In this document: one piece after another, positions 15,936 to 25,775 of the stretch
Layout: every line of letters begins with the position of its first letter
Numbering within the stretch: the stretch's first letter is position 1
Assembly (NCBI RefSeq): GCF_013307245.1
Contig: NZ_CP028941.1
Coordinates: 1,922,001 to 1,986,000 of the forward strand
From: Polynucleobacter antarcticus
GTDB lineage: Bacteria > Pseudomonadota > Gammaproteobacteria > Burkholderiales > Burkholderiaceae
DNA: 64,000 nucleotides
Direction of reading: 5' to 3'
The notes under the pieces: generated by a model
Seen by the model: only the letters and a program-made list of their open reading frames with translations
Databases searched by the model: none
What the model was told of the DNA's origin: nothing
Position numbers and translations under genes: made by a program

Positions 15936-17138
15936 TTACCAGTTGGACTCGCGATCTGGTGATGAGGAAATCCGATGAATACTCAGATCTGCCCCGTCAT
16001 ATTCCTCTTCCTGGGTCATACGAAGGCCCATAAACATCTTTAGCAGCCCATAAACCACAATGCCGCCAATTAAGGCAATGGAGACCCCTAGAAGACTGCC
16101 GATAAGCTGCCCCAGAAAGCTCACGCCACCCAGGCCACCAAGCGCCTTTAGGCCAAAAATACCTGCTGCTAAACCACCCCACAGACCACATAAACCATGT
16201 AATGGCCACACACCCAGAACATCATCGATCTTCCAGCGGTTTTGCACTAGCGTAAACATATAGACAAACAGCGCACCTGCAATCAATCCCACTACCAAGG
16301 CCCCCATGGGATGCATTAAATCGGATCCAGCACACACCGCTACTAAACCTGCCAAGGGGCCGTTATAAGTAAACCCTGGGTCGTTACGTCCGACCACCCA
16401 AGCAGCCAAAGTACCACCCACCATCGCCATCAAAGAGTTCATAGCGACAAGGCCGCTGATCTTATCAATCGTTTGCGCACTCATCACGTTAAATCCAAAC
16501 CAACCTACCGCCAGAATCCAAGCACCTAAAGCTAAAAATGGAATGCTTGAAGGGGGATGTGCAGCAACATTGCCATCTTTGGTGTACCGACCACGACGCG
16601 CGCCCAATAAGATGATTGCAGGCAATGCAATCCAGCCCCCTACGGCATGTACTACGATTGAGCCAGCAAAGTCATGAAACTCTTCACCCGTAAAGTCCTT
16701 GATCCAAGCCTGTACTCCATAGTGCTGGTTCCAAGCAATCCCTTCAAAGAAGGGGTAAATAAAACCTACCAAAATAAACGTTGCCACTAGCTGAGGGTTA
16801 AACTTCGCACGCTCAGCGATACCACCGGAAATAATCGCCGGAATAGCGGCAGCAAAAGTGAGTAAGAAGAAGAACTTCACTAGGTCATAGCCATTTTTCT
16901 GCGCGAGTAATTCTGCTCCGGAGAAAAAATCAACGCCGTAAGCAATGCTGTAACCGATAAAGAAATACGCAATCGTAGAAACCGCAAAGTCGACTAGAAT
17001 TTTGACTAAAGCATTGACTTGGTTCTTTTTACGAACAGTGCCCAACTCAAGGAACGCAAAGCCTGCATGCATCGCTAGAACCATGATGGCTCCGAGCAGG
17101 ATGAAAAGAGCATCACTGCCTGTTTTTAAATTTTCCAT
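15936..17138 (-). CDS. amt: Ammonium transporter
   Basis: A 400-residue Amt/Mep/Rh channel with about eleven hydrophobic segments. The conserved pore region is visible in DFAGSIVVHAVGGWIALPAIILLGARRGRY with the first pore His, the second in MHPMGALVVG, plus the signature FxFxxLGTWILWFGW-type stretch here as ALGAWILAVGWFGFN. It lacks an N-terminal signal peptide. A glnK-type PII gene, commonly beside amt, is not present next to it in this window. An NtrC-like dyad at 17203-17219 upstream suggests nitrogen-limited expression. The short hydrophilic C-terminus (EEEYDGADLSIHRISSSPDRESNW) is where PII proteins normally act. Confidence 0.95.
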   Translation of the reverse strand: MENLKTGSDALFILLGAIMVLAMHAGFAFLELGTVRKKNQVNALVKILVDFAVSTIAYFFIGYSIAYGVDFFSGAELLAQKNGYDLVKFFFLLTFAAAIPAIISGGIAERAKFNPQLVATFILVGFIYPFFEGIAWNQHYGVQAWIKDFTGEEFHDFAGSIVVHAVGGWIALPAIILLGARRGRYTKDGNVAAHPPSSIPFLALGAWILAVGWFGFNVMSAQTIDKISGLVAMNSLMAMVGGTLAAWVVGRNDPGFTYNGPLAGLVAVCAGSDLMHPMGALVVGLIAGALFVYMFTLVQNRWKIDDVLGVWPLHGLCGLWGGLAAGIFGLKALGGLGGVSFLGQLIGSLLGVSIALIGGIVVYGLLKMFMGLRMTQEEEYDGADLSIHRISSSPDRESNW

Positions 17139-17202
17139 CGAAAAACTCCCCTATGTTTTTTGCATCATTATGGGGAATTATTGAGCCCATTTCCCATAAA
17201 TA

Positions 17203-17219
17203 TGCACTTATTTAGTGCA
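17203..17219. promoter_or_regulatory. NtrC-like binding dyad upstream of amt
   Basis: TGCAC-N7-GTGCA matches the arms of the NtrC consensus exactly. It is 65 bases before the amt start on the minus strand. I could not find a good sigma-54 -24/-12 pair between it and the gene, so the assignment rests on the dyad and on the gene's function. Confidence 0.45.
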
Positions 17220-17275
17220 ATATAAGCCTAGAAATATGGTTTATCATCAAAAGGTATACCCCTTAGAGAGAACTT

Positions 17276-17638
17276 ATGAAACAAATTATTCTTTTATTAG
17301 CTGTAATTGGCGCATTTTCAGGTGTAGTTCAGGCCCAAGAAAAAATTCAGGTATTGAGCACGCAACAACTGGTTAATGAATGCAAACTACCTGCGAGCCC
17401 AGAATCCCGTAGCTTTTGTGTGGGCTACTCTACGGCAATTTATGACACGTATTTAGCAACACGTCACCCCAAATATGCCAAACCTTATATTTGTGTAAAG
17501 CAACCTGCGCCATCACGCGATGACGTGATTGGTGATTTTGTGAAATTTGCACAAATGAATCAAGCGGTACTGGACAAACCTGCAGCAGGTGTCTTTTTAG
17601 GCTTTCTGGCTTCACGCTTTCCTTGCGCCAGAAAATAA
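17276..17638 (+). CDS. Rap1a/Tai-like exported protein
   Basis: A 120-residue secreted protein with a signal peptide cleaved near VQAQ (residue 21). The mature domain has the Rap1a/Tai pattern: a first Cys in NECKL, FCVGYSTAIYDTY, then ICVKQP, a helix with D-x-V-x-FVKF, and the ending PAAGVFLGFLASRFPC. Four cysteines (37, 48, 73, 118 approximately) can form two disulfides. The family contains immunity proteins against type VI amidase effectors, but many standalone homologues exist in betaproteobacteria; no effector is seen nearby, so an immunity role is not shown. It precedes a glycine-zipper lipoprotein by 32 bases. Confidence 0.75.
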   Translation: MKQIILLLAVIGAFSGVVQAQEKIQVLSTQQLVNECKLPASPESRSFCVGYSTAIYDTYLATRHPKYAKPYICVKQPAPSRDDVIGDFVKFAQMNQAVLDKPAAGVFLGFLASRFPCARK

Positions 17639-17670
17639 TTCAAGCTATACAGACTTAAGGATCAGTTGAT

Positions 17671-17958
17671 ATGAAAAAAATAATTGCCATTACCGCAGCA
17701 ACGTTAGCCATTGCAGGCTGCTCAAATATGAGTAATACCGAACAGCGCACTCTCTCAGGCGCAGGCATTGGTGCAGCTGCTGGTGCAGTAGGTACAGCCA
17801 TTTTCCATGGCAACCCAATCTGGGGCGCTGTTGGTGGTGCAGCTGTTGGTGCAGCATCTGGTTATGTGTATGACGCCTACAAAAAAGAGCAGGCTTCTGA
17901 ATACAATTCTGGCTATAACGCTGGGAAAAATAATCAACCCGCTAAAGCACCTAACTAA
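17671..17958 (+). CDS. Glycine-zipper outer-membrane lipoprotein
   Basis: A 95-residue protein with lipobox IAGC (C17) and a glycine-zipper segment: GAGIGAAAGAVGTAIF and WGAVGGAAVGAASGYVYD, typical of OmpA-associated or SmpA/YMGG-type small lipoproteins that insert in or line the outer membrane. The C-terminus is polar. It shares direction and close spacing with the Rap1a-like gene and ends at a strong terminator, so the two are probably co-transcribed. Specific function is unknown. Confidence 0.82.
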   Translation: MKKIIAITAATLAIAGCSNMSNTEQRTLSGAGIGAAAGAVGTAIFHGNPIWGAVGGAAVGAASGYVYDAYKKEQASEYNSGYNAGKNNQPAKAPN

Positions 17959-18000
17959 AGGTCAAAATACCTGACTGAAGTGTTGCTTGTATTGAAATAC

Positions 18001-18035
18001 AAAACCCGACTTGTGATGAGCAAGTCGGGTTTTTA
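18001..18035. terminator. Bidirectional terminator between the glycine-zipper gene and htpG
   Basis: AAAACCCGACTTG and CAAGTCGGGTTTT form a 13-bp stem with loop TGATGAG and flanking A and T runs. It ends the plus-strand pair and can also end htpG, whose stop is at 18078. Confidence 0.93.
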
Positions 18036-18077
18036 TTTACCTACATCAAACAAAAGATTACTTAATCATGAGTCAAC

Positions 18078-19979
18078 TCATGCAAGCAACAACTGATTAA
18101 TACGCTTTACGTAAGCAGCGGGGTCGTTTAACTGGCCACCTTCAGCCAGTAAGGCTTGATCAAATAGGACTTGAGCCCATTCATCAAACTGCTTGTCGTC
18201 TGATTTTAATTTCAGTAAGAGCGGATGCTCCGGATTAATTTCTAAAATCGGTTTTGTATCTGGGGCCTGTTGGCCAGCCGCCTTAAGCATGCGCAATAAA
18301 TTACCAGAGAGCTCATTTTCATCAGAGACTAAACATGCTGGCGAATCCGTTAAACGGAAAGTCACGCGCACGTCCTTGACGCGATCCGTTAGTGCGAGCT
18401 TCATTCGATCGAGTAGATCCTTAAAACTCTTCTCTGTTTCTTCATGCTCTTTCTTTTCTTTTTCATCGCTGAGGTTGCCGAGGTCAAGCCCACCCTTAGC
18501 CACAGAAGTCATATGCTTGCCATCGAATTCTGTAAAGAAAGACAGCATCCACTCATCTACACGATCCGACAGCAAAAGAACCTCAACTCCTTTTTTACGG
18601 AAGATCTCCAAATGAGGACTATTTTTTGCTGCATTGACTGTGTCGCCAGTCACGTAATAAATCTTGTCCTGGCCTTCTTTCATACGAGCGATATAGTCTG
18701 CCAAGGAAACTGTTTGCTCGCCAGACTCTATATGCGTACTTGCAAAACGTAAGAGCTTCAGAATGCGTTCTTGATTACCCTGATCTTCACCGATACCTTC
18801 TTTTAAAACTTGCCCAAACTCAGTCCAGAAGCTGCGGTACTTTTCCTTTTTGGCCTCATCTTCACTATTAGCCAATTCTTCGAGCATCGTCAATACGCGT
18901 TTAGTAGCGCTTTCACGAATCACTTTGACGTCACGAGACTCTTGCAAAATTTCACGAGAGACATTAAGGGGTAGGTCTACGGAATCAATTACGCCCGTTA
19001 CAAAACGCAGATACATCGGCATGAGTTGCTCAGCATCATCCATGATGAATACCCGCTTCACATATAGCTTAATACCGCCACGCTTATTGCGATCCCATAA
19101 ATCAAATGGCGCACGGGCTGGAACATACAAGAGCTGCGTAAATTCGCTACGGCCTTCTACGCGATTTAAGGAGTAACACAAAGGGTTCTCATAATCATGC
19201 GATAAATTCTTATAAAACTCAGCAAACTGCTCTTCAGTAATCTCGGATTTAGAGCGCGCCCATAATGCGCTAGATTGGTTAATACTTTCAAGCTCATCTT
19301 GAATAACTTGCTCTTTTTTATCCTCATCCCATTCTTCCTTATTCATCTGAATAGGCAATGAAATGTGATCTGAGTACTTACGAATAATAGATTTCAGTTT
19401 ATAAGTGGCGAGGAAGTCATCTTCACCTTCACGCAAATGCATCGTGATACTGGTTCCACGCTGGGCAAGTTCAATCGCTTCTACTGTAAATTCACCCGAG
19501 CCATCTGATTCCCAACGAATGCCATCCTTGGCTGGTAAACCGGCGCGGCGAGTATCCACCGTGATGCGGTCCGCAACAATAAAGGCTGAATAAAAGCCCA
19601 CGCCAAACTGTCCAATGAGGGCAGCGTCTTTTTGTTGGTCGCCAGAAAGCTTCGTAAAGAATTCTTTTGTGCCAGAGCGGGCAATGGTTCCTAAATTAGC
19701 AATCACCTCATCGCGACTCATACCGATACCATTATCAGAAATGGTGATGGTTCGTGCCGCCTTATCAAAACTGACTTTGATTTTGAGATCAGGATCATCC
19801 CCATACCATTCGGGATGCTCTATTCCCTCAAAGCGCAGCTTATCCGCTGCATCGGATGCATTGGAGATGAGCTCACGGAGAAAAATTTCCTTATTGGAAT
19901 ATAAGGAATGAATCATCAGTTGTAAGAGTTGCTTTACCTCGGCCTGAAAGCCTAAAGTTTCTTTAGTAGCTACAGTCAT
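18078..19979 (-). CDS. htpG: Molecular chaperone HtpG (Hsp90)
   Basis: A 633-residue cytosolic Hsp90. The N-terminal GHKL ATPase shows [20 protein letters not shown] and [12 protein letters not shown]; the middle domain includes the catalytic-loop region [21 protein letters not shown]; the C-terminal dimerisation domain ends the protein. Length is full. HtpG remodels partly folded clients with DnaK. A sigma-32 type promoter (20019-20046) fits the usual heat-shock control. The gene is a single unit between a bidirectional terminator and the rhodanese gene. Confidence 0.98.
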   Translation of the reverse strand: MTVATKETLGFQAEVKQLLQLMIHSLYSNKEIFLRELISNASDAADKLRFEGIEHPEWYGDDPDLKIKVSFDKAARTITISDNGIGMSRDEVIANLGTIARSGTKEFFTKLSGDQQKDAALIGQFGVGFYSAFIVADRITVDTRRAGLPAKDGIRWESDGSGEFTVEAIELAQRGTSITMHLREGEDDFLATYKLKSIIRKYSDHISLPIQMNKEEWDEDKKEQVIQDELESINQSSALWARSKSEITEEQFAEFYKNLSHDYENPLCYSLNRVEGRSEFTQLLYVPARAPFDLWDRNKRGGIKLYVKRVFIMDDAEQLMPMYLRFVTGVIDSVDLPLNVSREILQESRDVKVIRESATKRVLTMLEELANSEDEAKKEKYRSFWTEFGQVLKEGIGEDQGNQERILKLLRFASTHIESGEQTVSLADYIARMKEGQDKIYYVTGDTVNAAKNSPHLEIFRKKGVEVLLLSDRVDEWMLSFFTEFDGKHMTSVAKGGLDLGNLSDEKEKKEHEETEKSFKDLLDRMKLALTDRVKDVRVTFRLTDSPACLVSDENELSGNLLRMLKAAGQQAPDTKPILEINPEHPLLLKLKSDDKQFDEWAQVLFDQALLAEGGQLNDPAAYVKRINQLLLA

Positions 19980-20018
19980 ACGAATACCCTTTTGCTATGA
20001 ATTAATCTAACCCTATTT

Positions 20019-20046
20019 AAGTGGGGGCCATTCCAGTGTTTTCAAG
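20019..20046 (-). promoter_or_regulatory. Sigma-32 (heat-shock) promoter of htpG
   Basis: On the minus strand CTTGAAA (20046-20040) and CCCCACTT (20026-20019) are separated by 13 bases. This fits the RpoH consensus CTTGAAA-N13-15-CCCCATNT except at one -10 position. It lies 40 bases before the htpG start codon. Confidence 0.8.
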
Positions 20047-20060
20047 ATCAGTGAAGAAAT

Positions 20061-20471
20061 TTATACAGAATGGGGCTTGGACTGCTTCTCAGCCACCGGT
20101 AATGCCGCTTTTTTCCAAGCACTAAATCCACCCTCTAATTGACACACTCCTGGAACCCCCATCTTTTGGAGGGTTTGGGTTGCTAAAGCAGAGCGCCATG
20201 CTGAGGCGCAATACAGCACCAAACGCTTGCCTTCCCCAAAAATAGGCTTGTAATACGGGCTATCGGGATCTACCCAAAACTCCAACATGCCGCGCGGTGC
20301 GTGAAAGGCATCAGGAATCATCCCTTCTCGCTCTAATTCTCTGACATCCCGAATATCCACAAAAACTGTATTTTCGTCACCCAGCATGGCTTCGGCCTGC
20401 CCCAAAGGAATAGTTTCAATTTCAGCGACTGCTTGTGCAATCAGCTCTTGGTAACCCAATTTCAGCTTCAT
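20061..20471 (-). CDS. Rhodanese-like domain protein
   Basis: About 136 residues forming one rhodanese domain: VFVDIRDVRELEREGMIPDAFHAPRGMLEFW and VLYCASAWRSALATQTLQKMG. The active-site cysteine is in LYCASAWRS, so sulfur transfer is possible. The ending VCQLEGGFSAWKKAALPV is typical. There is no signal peptide. The frame extends 6 codons upstream to 20489, but GGGAG-AAGG lies just before the ATG at 20471. It diverges from miaB; physiological partner is unknown. Confidence 0.88.
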   Translation of the reverse strand: MKLKLGYQELIAQAVAEIETIPLGQAEAMLGDENTVFVDIRDVRELEREGMIPDAFHAPRGMLEFWVDPDSPYYKPIFGEGKRLVLYCASAWRSALATQTLQKMGVPGVCQLEGGFSAWKKAALPVAEKQSKPHSV

Positions 20472-20572
20472 ACCTTCTCCCAAATCCATTAGTAATGCTA
20501 TTTTGCGTCAAATGCCCCAGAAATCCCGTAAAATTTGCGCTTCGCCCCCAGCTATAAACCTGAGAACGGCAT

Positions 20573-21919
20573 ATGAAAAAGCTCTATATCAAAACCTTTG
20601 GCTGCCAAATGAACGAGTATGACTCGGGCAAGATGGCAGACCTTTTACATGCTAACGACGGCATGGAAATCACCCTTACTCCAGAAGATGCAGATGTTGT
20701 ACTACTCAATACCTGCTCTATTCGTGAAAAAGCAGAGGATAAAGTGTTCTCTGACTTGGGCCGCTTACGTGAGCTTAAAAAAATCAAGCCGGATTTATTA
20801 ATCGGTGTTGGCGGTTGTGTTGCCAGCCAAGAAGGTCAACAAATTATCAGTCGCGCGCCCTATGTCGACATGGTCTTTGGCCCCCAAACCTTACATCGAC
20901 TCTCTGATCTGATTGCGCAGCGCCGAGAGACCGGCAGACCTCAGGTAGATATTTCTTTTCCGGAAATTGAAAAGTTTGATCATCTGCCAGCATCACGCCA
21001 AACCCGCGGCTCTGCCTTTGTTTCCATCATGGAAGGTTGCTCAAAGTACTGCAGCTACTGCGTTGTTCCTTACACGCGCGGTGAAGAGGTATCACGTCCG
21101 TTTGATGATGTACTCACAGAAGTCGCTGGCCTTGCAAACCAAGGGGTACAAGAAATTGTCTTACTGGGTCAAAACGTCAATGCCTATCTTGGCAAGATGG
21201 GTGACACAGAAGAGATTGCTGACTTTGCATTACTCATTGAATACATCGCCGAGATACCCGGAGTAGAGCGAATTCGTTTCACTACCAGCCATCCAAAAGA
21301 ATTTACGCAGCGTTTGATTGATGTTTACTCCAAAGTACCTAAGCTAGTCAGTCATCTCCATCTACCCGTGCAGCACGCATCGGACTCCGTCTTATCGGCA
21401 ATGAAGCGTGGATATACGGCACTAGAATACAAAAGCATTATTCGCAAGATGCGCGCAGTGCGCCCTGACCTTACTCTGTCGAGTGACTTTATTGTGGGCT
21501 TCCCCGGTGAAACCGATGCGGACTTTGCCAAACTATTAGACATGGTGAAGGAGCTCAACTTTGATAATAGCTTTTGCTTTATTTTTAGCCCGCGCCCTGG
21601 AACACCCGCAGCCAATTTAAGTGACGATACACCTTACGAGGTCAAACTGAAACGGCTACAAACATTACTTGCCCTCGTGGAATCTCAAGCCAATCTCATT
21701 AGTCAGAAAATGCTAGGCAATACTGAAAGCGTCCTAATAGAAGGCTTGGCAAAGGATGGCATCAATCTTCAAGGTCGAGCTGCCAATAACCGCGTCATTC
21801 ACTTCACCGCACCAGAGTCAGAAATAGAGTCTTTAATCGGGCAAATGGTGGATATTCGTATTACTGAAGTGCTTAATTACACTCTTCGCGGCGAATTGAT
21901 TCCCGCCTATACCCACTAA
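20573..21919 (+). CDS. miaB: tRNA-2-methylthio-N6-dimethylallyladenosine synthase MiaB
   Basis: A 448-residue radical-SAM methylthiotransferase acting on A37 of tRNAs that read UNN codons. The N-terminal UPF0004 domain holds the auxiliary-cluster cysteines in [19 protein letters not shown] and GGCVASQ. The radical-SAM cluster is [15 protein letters not shown] near residue 157. A TRAM domain forms the C-terminus. Full length. It heads the miaB-ybeY-corC-lnt cluster; ybeY starts one base after the stop. The usual phoH (ybeZ) gene between miaB and ybeY is absent. Confidence 0.97.
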   Translation: MKKLYIKTFGCQMNEYDSGKMADLLHANDGMEITLTPEDADVVLLNTCSIREKAEDKVFSDLGRLRELKKIKPDLLIGVGGCVASQEGQQIISRAPYVDMVFGPQTLHRLSDLIAQRRETGRPQVDISFPEIEKFDHLPASRQTRGSAFVSIMEGCSKYCSYCVVPYTRGEEVSRPFDDVLTEVAGLANQGVQEIVLLGQNVNAYLGKMGDTEEIADFALLIEYIAEIPGVERIRFTTSHPKEFTQRLIDVYSKVPKLVSHLHLPVQHASDSVLSAMKRGYTALEYKSIIRKMRAVRPDLTLSSDFIVGFPGETDADFAKLLDMVKELNFDNSFCFIFSPRPGTPAANLSDDTPYEVKLKRLQTLLALVESQANLISQKMLGNTESVLIEGLAKDGINLQGRAANNRVIHFTAPESEIESLIGQMVDIRITEVLNYTLRGELIPAYTH

Positions 21920-21920
21920 T

Positions 21921-22370
21921 ATGGCCAGCACCTTAGCAATTGATATTCAATATGCCAGTCCAGCGATTGAAAAAAACATCAAGTCTATTGTCTCGTCTAT
22001 CACCATCAAAAAATGGGTGAAAGAAACGACGCAGCATAGCGGCTCTTTAACGCTACGCTTTGTGAATCAAGCGGAAGGTAAAAAACTCAATGCTGCTTTT
22101 CGTAAGAAAGATGCGGCGACCAATGTGCTAACTTTTCCTTACGAGCTCACCAAAAAAACGGTAGCTGCAGACATCATTTTTTGCTTTCCCGTCATCCAAA
22201 AAGAAGCTCGCGAGCAAGGAAAAACTGTCAAAGCCCATTTAGCGCATCTTGTTGTCCATGGTTGCCTTCACGCCCAAGGCTTTGACCACGAGATCGAAAA
22301 AGAGGCAAAAAAGATGGAAAACCGAGAAATTGCCCTCCTCAAGCTGCTAGGTTTTACAAACCCCTATTAA
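21921..22370 (+). CDS. ybeY: Endoribonuclease / rRNA maturation factor YbeY
   Basis: A 149-residue metalloprotein with the family motif H-x3-H-x5-H in VVHGCLHAQGFDHE, which binds zinc; AATNVLTFPYE is the preceding conserved block. YbeY matures the 3' end of 16S rRNA and takes part in ribosome quality control. It starts one base after miaB, so translation is probably coupled, and precedes corC by 72 bases. Confidence 0.95.
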   Translation: MASTLAIDIQYASPAIEKNIKSIVSSITIKKWVKETTQHSGSLTLRFVNQAEGKKLNAAFRKKDAATNVLTFPYELTKKTVAADIIFCFPVIQKEAREQGKTVKAHLAHLVVHGCLHAQGFDHEIEKEAKKMENREIALLKLLGFTNPY

Positions 22371-22442
22371 CCTGATGCCCTTTTTTGAAGCTTCCTTTCG
22401 GTTCTTCGCTGTACAGACTTATTTCTGAGATATTCTTCTTAT

Positions 22443-23282
22443 ATGCCTGACCCCGAAAAATCCCTTTTAGAACGCTTGGCCGGTTTTTTAACGCCACAAC
22501 CCACTAGTGCTTCAGAGCGTCGTCAAGAGCTAATAGAAACTCTGAGAGAGGCCCAGACTGAAGGTCTGATTGATGCCGACGCCTTATCGATGATTGAGGG
22601 CGTGTTTCAGGTAGGTCAATTGTGCGCACGCGATATCTTGGTGCCCCGTACCCAAATTGACTGGATTGATATCAACCTCCCTTTATCAGACATCATCAAA
22701 AATGTCATTACTGCAGCGCACTCACGCTTTCCTGTTTTTGAAGGCACGCGCGATAACGTCATTGGCACTTTGTTGGCAAAAGATTTATTACGTCATGTCA
22801 CTGAAAAAGATTTTCAAGTGCGAGACTGGTTACGACCTGCCGTCTTTATTCCTGAGTCAAAGCGCTTGAGTGTTTTATTGCGTGACTTTAAAGACAACCG
22901 CAACCATTTAGCAATTGTGGTGGATGAATATAGCGGCGTTGCCGGAATCATTACGATTGAAGATGTTCTAGAACAAATTGTGGGTGATATTGAAGATGAA
23001 CATGATGTTGATGAAGAAGCCGATAACCTCATTACCTTAGATAACGGTGATATTCGGGTTAAAGGGATTACTGAGTTAGATCAATTCAATGAATCTCTCG
23101 GTACGACATTTGATGTAGATGGCATTGAAACAATTGCAGGCTTAGTGATTCAGCATCTCGGTCGAGTCCCAAAAATTGGTGAGCGCATCCATCTAGAAAA
23201 TATTGAATTTGAAATACAACGGGCTGACCCTAGACAGATTCACATCCTGCTCGCGCGCCAAGTTCCCAAAAATCCTGACTGA
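22443..23282 (+). CDS. corC: CorC/HlyC family CBS-domain protein (YbeX)
   Basis: A 279-residue cytosolic protein: two CBS domains (DILVPRTQIDWIDINLPLSDIIKNVITAAHSRFPVFEGTRDNVIGTLLAKDLLR and HLAIVVDEYSGVAGIITIEDVLEQIVGDIEDEHD) and a C-terminal CorC/HlyC transporter-associated domain. There is no DUF21 membrane domain, as in YbeX. Linked to magnesium/cobalt homeostasis and ribosome metabolism in other bacteria. Its place between ybeY and lnt is the conserved order. Confidence 0.94.
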   Translation: MPDPEKSLLERLAGFLTPQPTSASERRQELIETLREAQTEGLIDADALSMIEGVFQVGQLCARDILVPRTQIDWIDINLPLSDIIKNVITAAHSRFPVFEGTRDNVIGTLLAKDLLRHVTEKDFQVRDWLRPAVFIPESKRLSVLLRDFKDNRNHLAIVVDEYSGVAGIITIEDVLEQIVGDIEDEHDVDEEADNLITLDNGDIRVKGITELDQFNESLGTTFDVDGIETIAGLVIQHLGRVPKIGERIHLENIEFEIQRADPRQIHILLARQVPKNPD

Positions 23283-23290
23283 GTCCCACT

Positions 23291-24814
23291 TTGATTGATC
23301 GGCTGATGCTAAGACTTCCTCGTGGCATCGGCCTATCTGCCTTATTTATTCTGGGGGCGATCCTCGCTGCGCTAGCAGAGTTGCCCTATGGCGGTTGGAT
23401 ACAGATTCCCATACTGAGTGTGGTTTGGTGGCAAATGCATCAATACCAGGCAGCATCTATCAAGGGTCAGTTTTTACTTGGCTTATCTTTTGGATTAGGT
23501 TACTTTGTTTTAGGTTTGTGGTGGATCTACATTAGCCTTCATGATGTGGGTGGCATGCATCCGATTGTTTCTGGCCTCGCTGTTTTTTTACTGGCAGCGG
23601 GTATGGCTTTATTTTTTTCAAGCGCCTGTCTCTTTATTTATTTACGCCAGCGTAGTCGTCTGACAGGTTTGGTTCTGGCATCGTGCTGGGTAATCGTAGA
23701 ATACCTACGCAGCGTTGTTCTCACTGGCTTTCCGTGGATGGGTTTTGCCGAAGCGCAGTTCAACGGCCCTTTCGCACCGATTGCGCCATTTTTTGGTGGC
23801 CTTGCGTGTACCTTTCTCGTGATTTGGATTTCTTGGGAAATATTTCAACTGAAAAAGACTGCTATTTTTAGCGGTGCATGCATTATTTTGACGGTCAGCA
23901 TTTCTCAGCTCGCAGGCTTATGGGTTTTTACAAAACCGATCGGTGAGCCGCTAAGCATTCGCTTGATTCAGGGTAATTTTGAACAAAAACTGAAATTTAA
24001 TACTCAAGCAATTCAAGAGCAATTTATTTTTTACACCAATGCAATACAAGCTCAGCAGGCTGATCTCATCATTACTCCAGAGACTGCCTACCCTTGGCCT
24101 CAGAGTAATCTTCCGACTGGCTTATTGACATCACTCCAAAATTTTTCTACCAACACTGCAAGTCACGTATTGCTTGGCTTGATCGGTGAAGTCAACACAG
24201 CCTCAGGCATGCAATACGCCAATCGGGCTTTGGGACTTTCTCCTAAGGCACCTGACTACCAATACGATAAATCTCACCTCGTGCCGTTTGGGGAATTTAT
24301 TCCGCCAGGCTTTCATTGGTTTGTGAATGCCTTCCATGTACCCATGAGTGATTTTGCAAGAGGCAAAATAGAACAAGCCCCATTTAGCATTACGCGCTTG
24401 GGACAAGACACGATTTATGCAGCCATCACCATTTGCTATGAAGATGTCTTCGGTGGTGAATTAGCCTCCAGAATCCGCAACAGTAGTCAACCAGTCAATC
24501 TTCTCGTCAATATGACTAACCTGGCTTGGTTTGGGCATTCTCAAGCGCCAACACAGCAGTTGAGACTTTCACAATTACGCTCACTGGAAACGGGCTTACC
24601 TGCCCTGCGCGCTACCAATACAGGAGTCACTGCAGTATTGGGGCCCGATGGCAAAGTGCAGGCTGATCTAACGCAATTTACTCAGGGCACCTTAAGCTCC
24701 ACAGTGCAGGCCTACTCAGGCAAAACCCCTTATGTCACCTGGGGAGATGTGCCGATTCTGAGTCTTTCTTGCATACTCCTCATCTTAGGCTGGATTCGTC
24801 AAAGACGCATTTAA
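23291..24814 (+). CDS. lnt: Apolipoprotein N-acyltransferase
   Basis: A 507-residue inner-membrane enzyme that adds the third acyl chain to lipoproteins. About six to seven N-terminal hydrophobic segments are followed by a periplasmic nitrilase domain with the catalytic Glu in TPETAYPWPQ, Lys in the KSHLVPFGE region, and Cys in AITICYEDVFGG. A last hydrophobic helix precedes RQRRI. The frame starts with TTG at 23291, 8 bases after corC; an ATG five codons in (23306) is an alternative, and neither has a strong ribosome site. The many lipoproteins in this window are its substrates. Confidence 0.95.
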   Translation: MIDRLMLRLPRGIGLSALFILGAILAALAELPYGGWIQIPILSVVWWQMHQYQAASIKGQFLLGLSFGLGYFVLGLWWIYISLHDVGGMHPIVSGLAVFLLAAGMALFFSSACLFIYLRQRSRLTGLVLASCWVIVEYLRSVVLTGFPWMGFAEAQFNGPFAPIAPFFGGLACTFLVIWISWEIFQLKKTAIFSGACIILTVSISQLAGLWVFTKPIGEPLSIRLIQGNFEQKLKFNTQAIQEQFIFYTNAIQAQQADLIITPETAYPWPQSNLPTGLLTSLQNFSTNTASHVLLGLIGEVNTASGMQYANRALGLSPKAPDYQYDKSHLVPFGEFIPPGFHWFVNAFHVPMSDFARGKIEQAPFSITRLGQDTIYAAITICYEDVFGGELASRIRNSSQPVNLLVNMTNLAWFGHSQAPTQQLRLSQLRSLETGLPALRATNTGVTAVLGPDGKVQADLTQFTQGTLSSTVQAYSGKTPYVTWGDVPILSLSCILLILGWIRQRRI

Positions 24815-24874
24815 GAAGGATTTCGTAGTTCGCCATCTAAGCCATGTAAAATCAACGGCTTAGCCAGGTTAATC

Positions 24875-25759
24875 ATGCTTACTTTTCAGCAAATCATTCT
24901 TACACTTCAGAATTATTGGGACCAACAAGGTTGCGCCCTTTTGCAACCTATCGACCTCGAGGTCGGAGCGGGTACATCCCATACAGCAACTTTCTTGAGG
25001 GCAATTGGGCCTGAGCCATGGAAAGCGGCTTATGTTCAACCCTCGCGTAGACCCAAAGATGGGCGCTATGGAGAAAACCCCAATCGCCTTCAGCACTATT
25101 ACCAGTTTCAAGTAGTACTCAAGCCGGCACCAGAAAATATCCTAGAACTCTATTTAGGCTCGCTGACTGCATTGGGCTTAGATCTACAAAAAAATGATGT
25201 GCGCTTTGTGGAAGACGACTGGGAAAACCCAACCCTAGGGGCCTGGGGTCTGGGCTGGGAAGTTTGGCTTAACGGCATGGAAGTTACGCAGTTCACTTAT
25301 TTCCAACAAGTGGGTGGCCTTGATTGCAAACCCGTTTTAGGTGAGATCACCTACGGTATTGAGCGCCTTGCGATGTATATCCAAAATTGCTCTAACGTGT
25401 ACGACCTTGTTTGGGCGGATGGCATTTCTTACGGTGACGTGTATCACCAGAATGAGGTGGAGCAATCCTGTTACAACTTTGAACATTCCAATACCGACTT
25501 GCTCTTTGCCAATTTCACCAATTATGAAAATGAAGCGAAGCGCTTGATGGAAGTTCCTTTAGCGCTACCAGCCTATGAGATGGTGCTCAAGGCAGGACAT
25601 ACTTTTAATTTATTAGATGCTCGTGGAGCTATTTCAGTAACAGAGCGTGCCGCCTATATTGGCCGCATTCGTAATCTTTCTCGTGCTGTAGCGCAGGCTT
25701 ACTTTGAATCCAGAGAGAAGTTGGGATTCCCGATGTGCCACCGCCTCTCTCCAGCGTGA
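24875..25759 (+). CDS. glyQ: Glycine--tRNA ligase alpha subunit
   Basis: A 294-residue class II synthetase subunit. [18 protein letters not shown] at the start, [19 protein letters not shown] and [27 protein letters not shown] are hallmarks of the bacterial alpha2-beta2 GlyRS catalytic subunit. It pairs with the beta subunit encoded immediately downstream. The gene follows lnt by 60 bases. Confidence 0.98.
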   Translation: MLTFQQIILTLQNYWDQQGCALLQPIDLEVGAGTSHTATFLRAIGPEPWKAAYVQPSRRPKDGRYGENPNRLQHYYQFQVVLKPAPENILELYLGSLTALGLDLQKNDVRFVEDDWENPTLGAWGLGWEVWLNGMEVTQFTYFQQVGGLDCKPVLGEITYGIERLAMYIQNCSNVYDLVWADGISYGDVYHQNEVEQSCYNFEHSNTDLLFANFTNYENEAKRLMEVPLALPAYEMVLKAGHTFNLLDARGAISVTERAAYIGRIRNLSRAVAQAYFESREKLGFPMCHRLSPA

Positions 25760-25775
25760 GTATCTCTGGCTCATT

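Noticed and set aside
17276..17638. Type VI immunity protein for an effector pair
   Set aside because: The Rap1a/Tai-like fold is seen but no amidase effector or secretion gene is nearby; the context gives no support.
18193..18752. Serine-rich open frames opposite htpG
   Set aside because: Typical antisense artefacts of an acidic, lysine-rich coding sequence.
25704..25775. Extended N-terminus of glyS overlapping glyQ
   Set aside because: GlyS similarity begins at LLIEIFTEELPPKS and the ATG at 25776 is well placed after glyQ.
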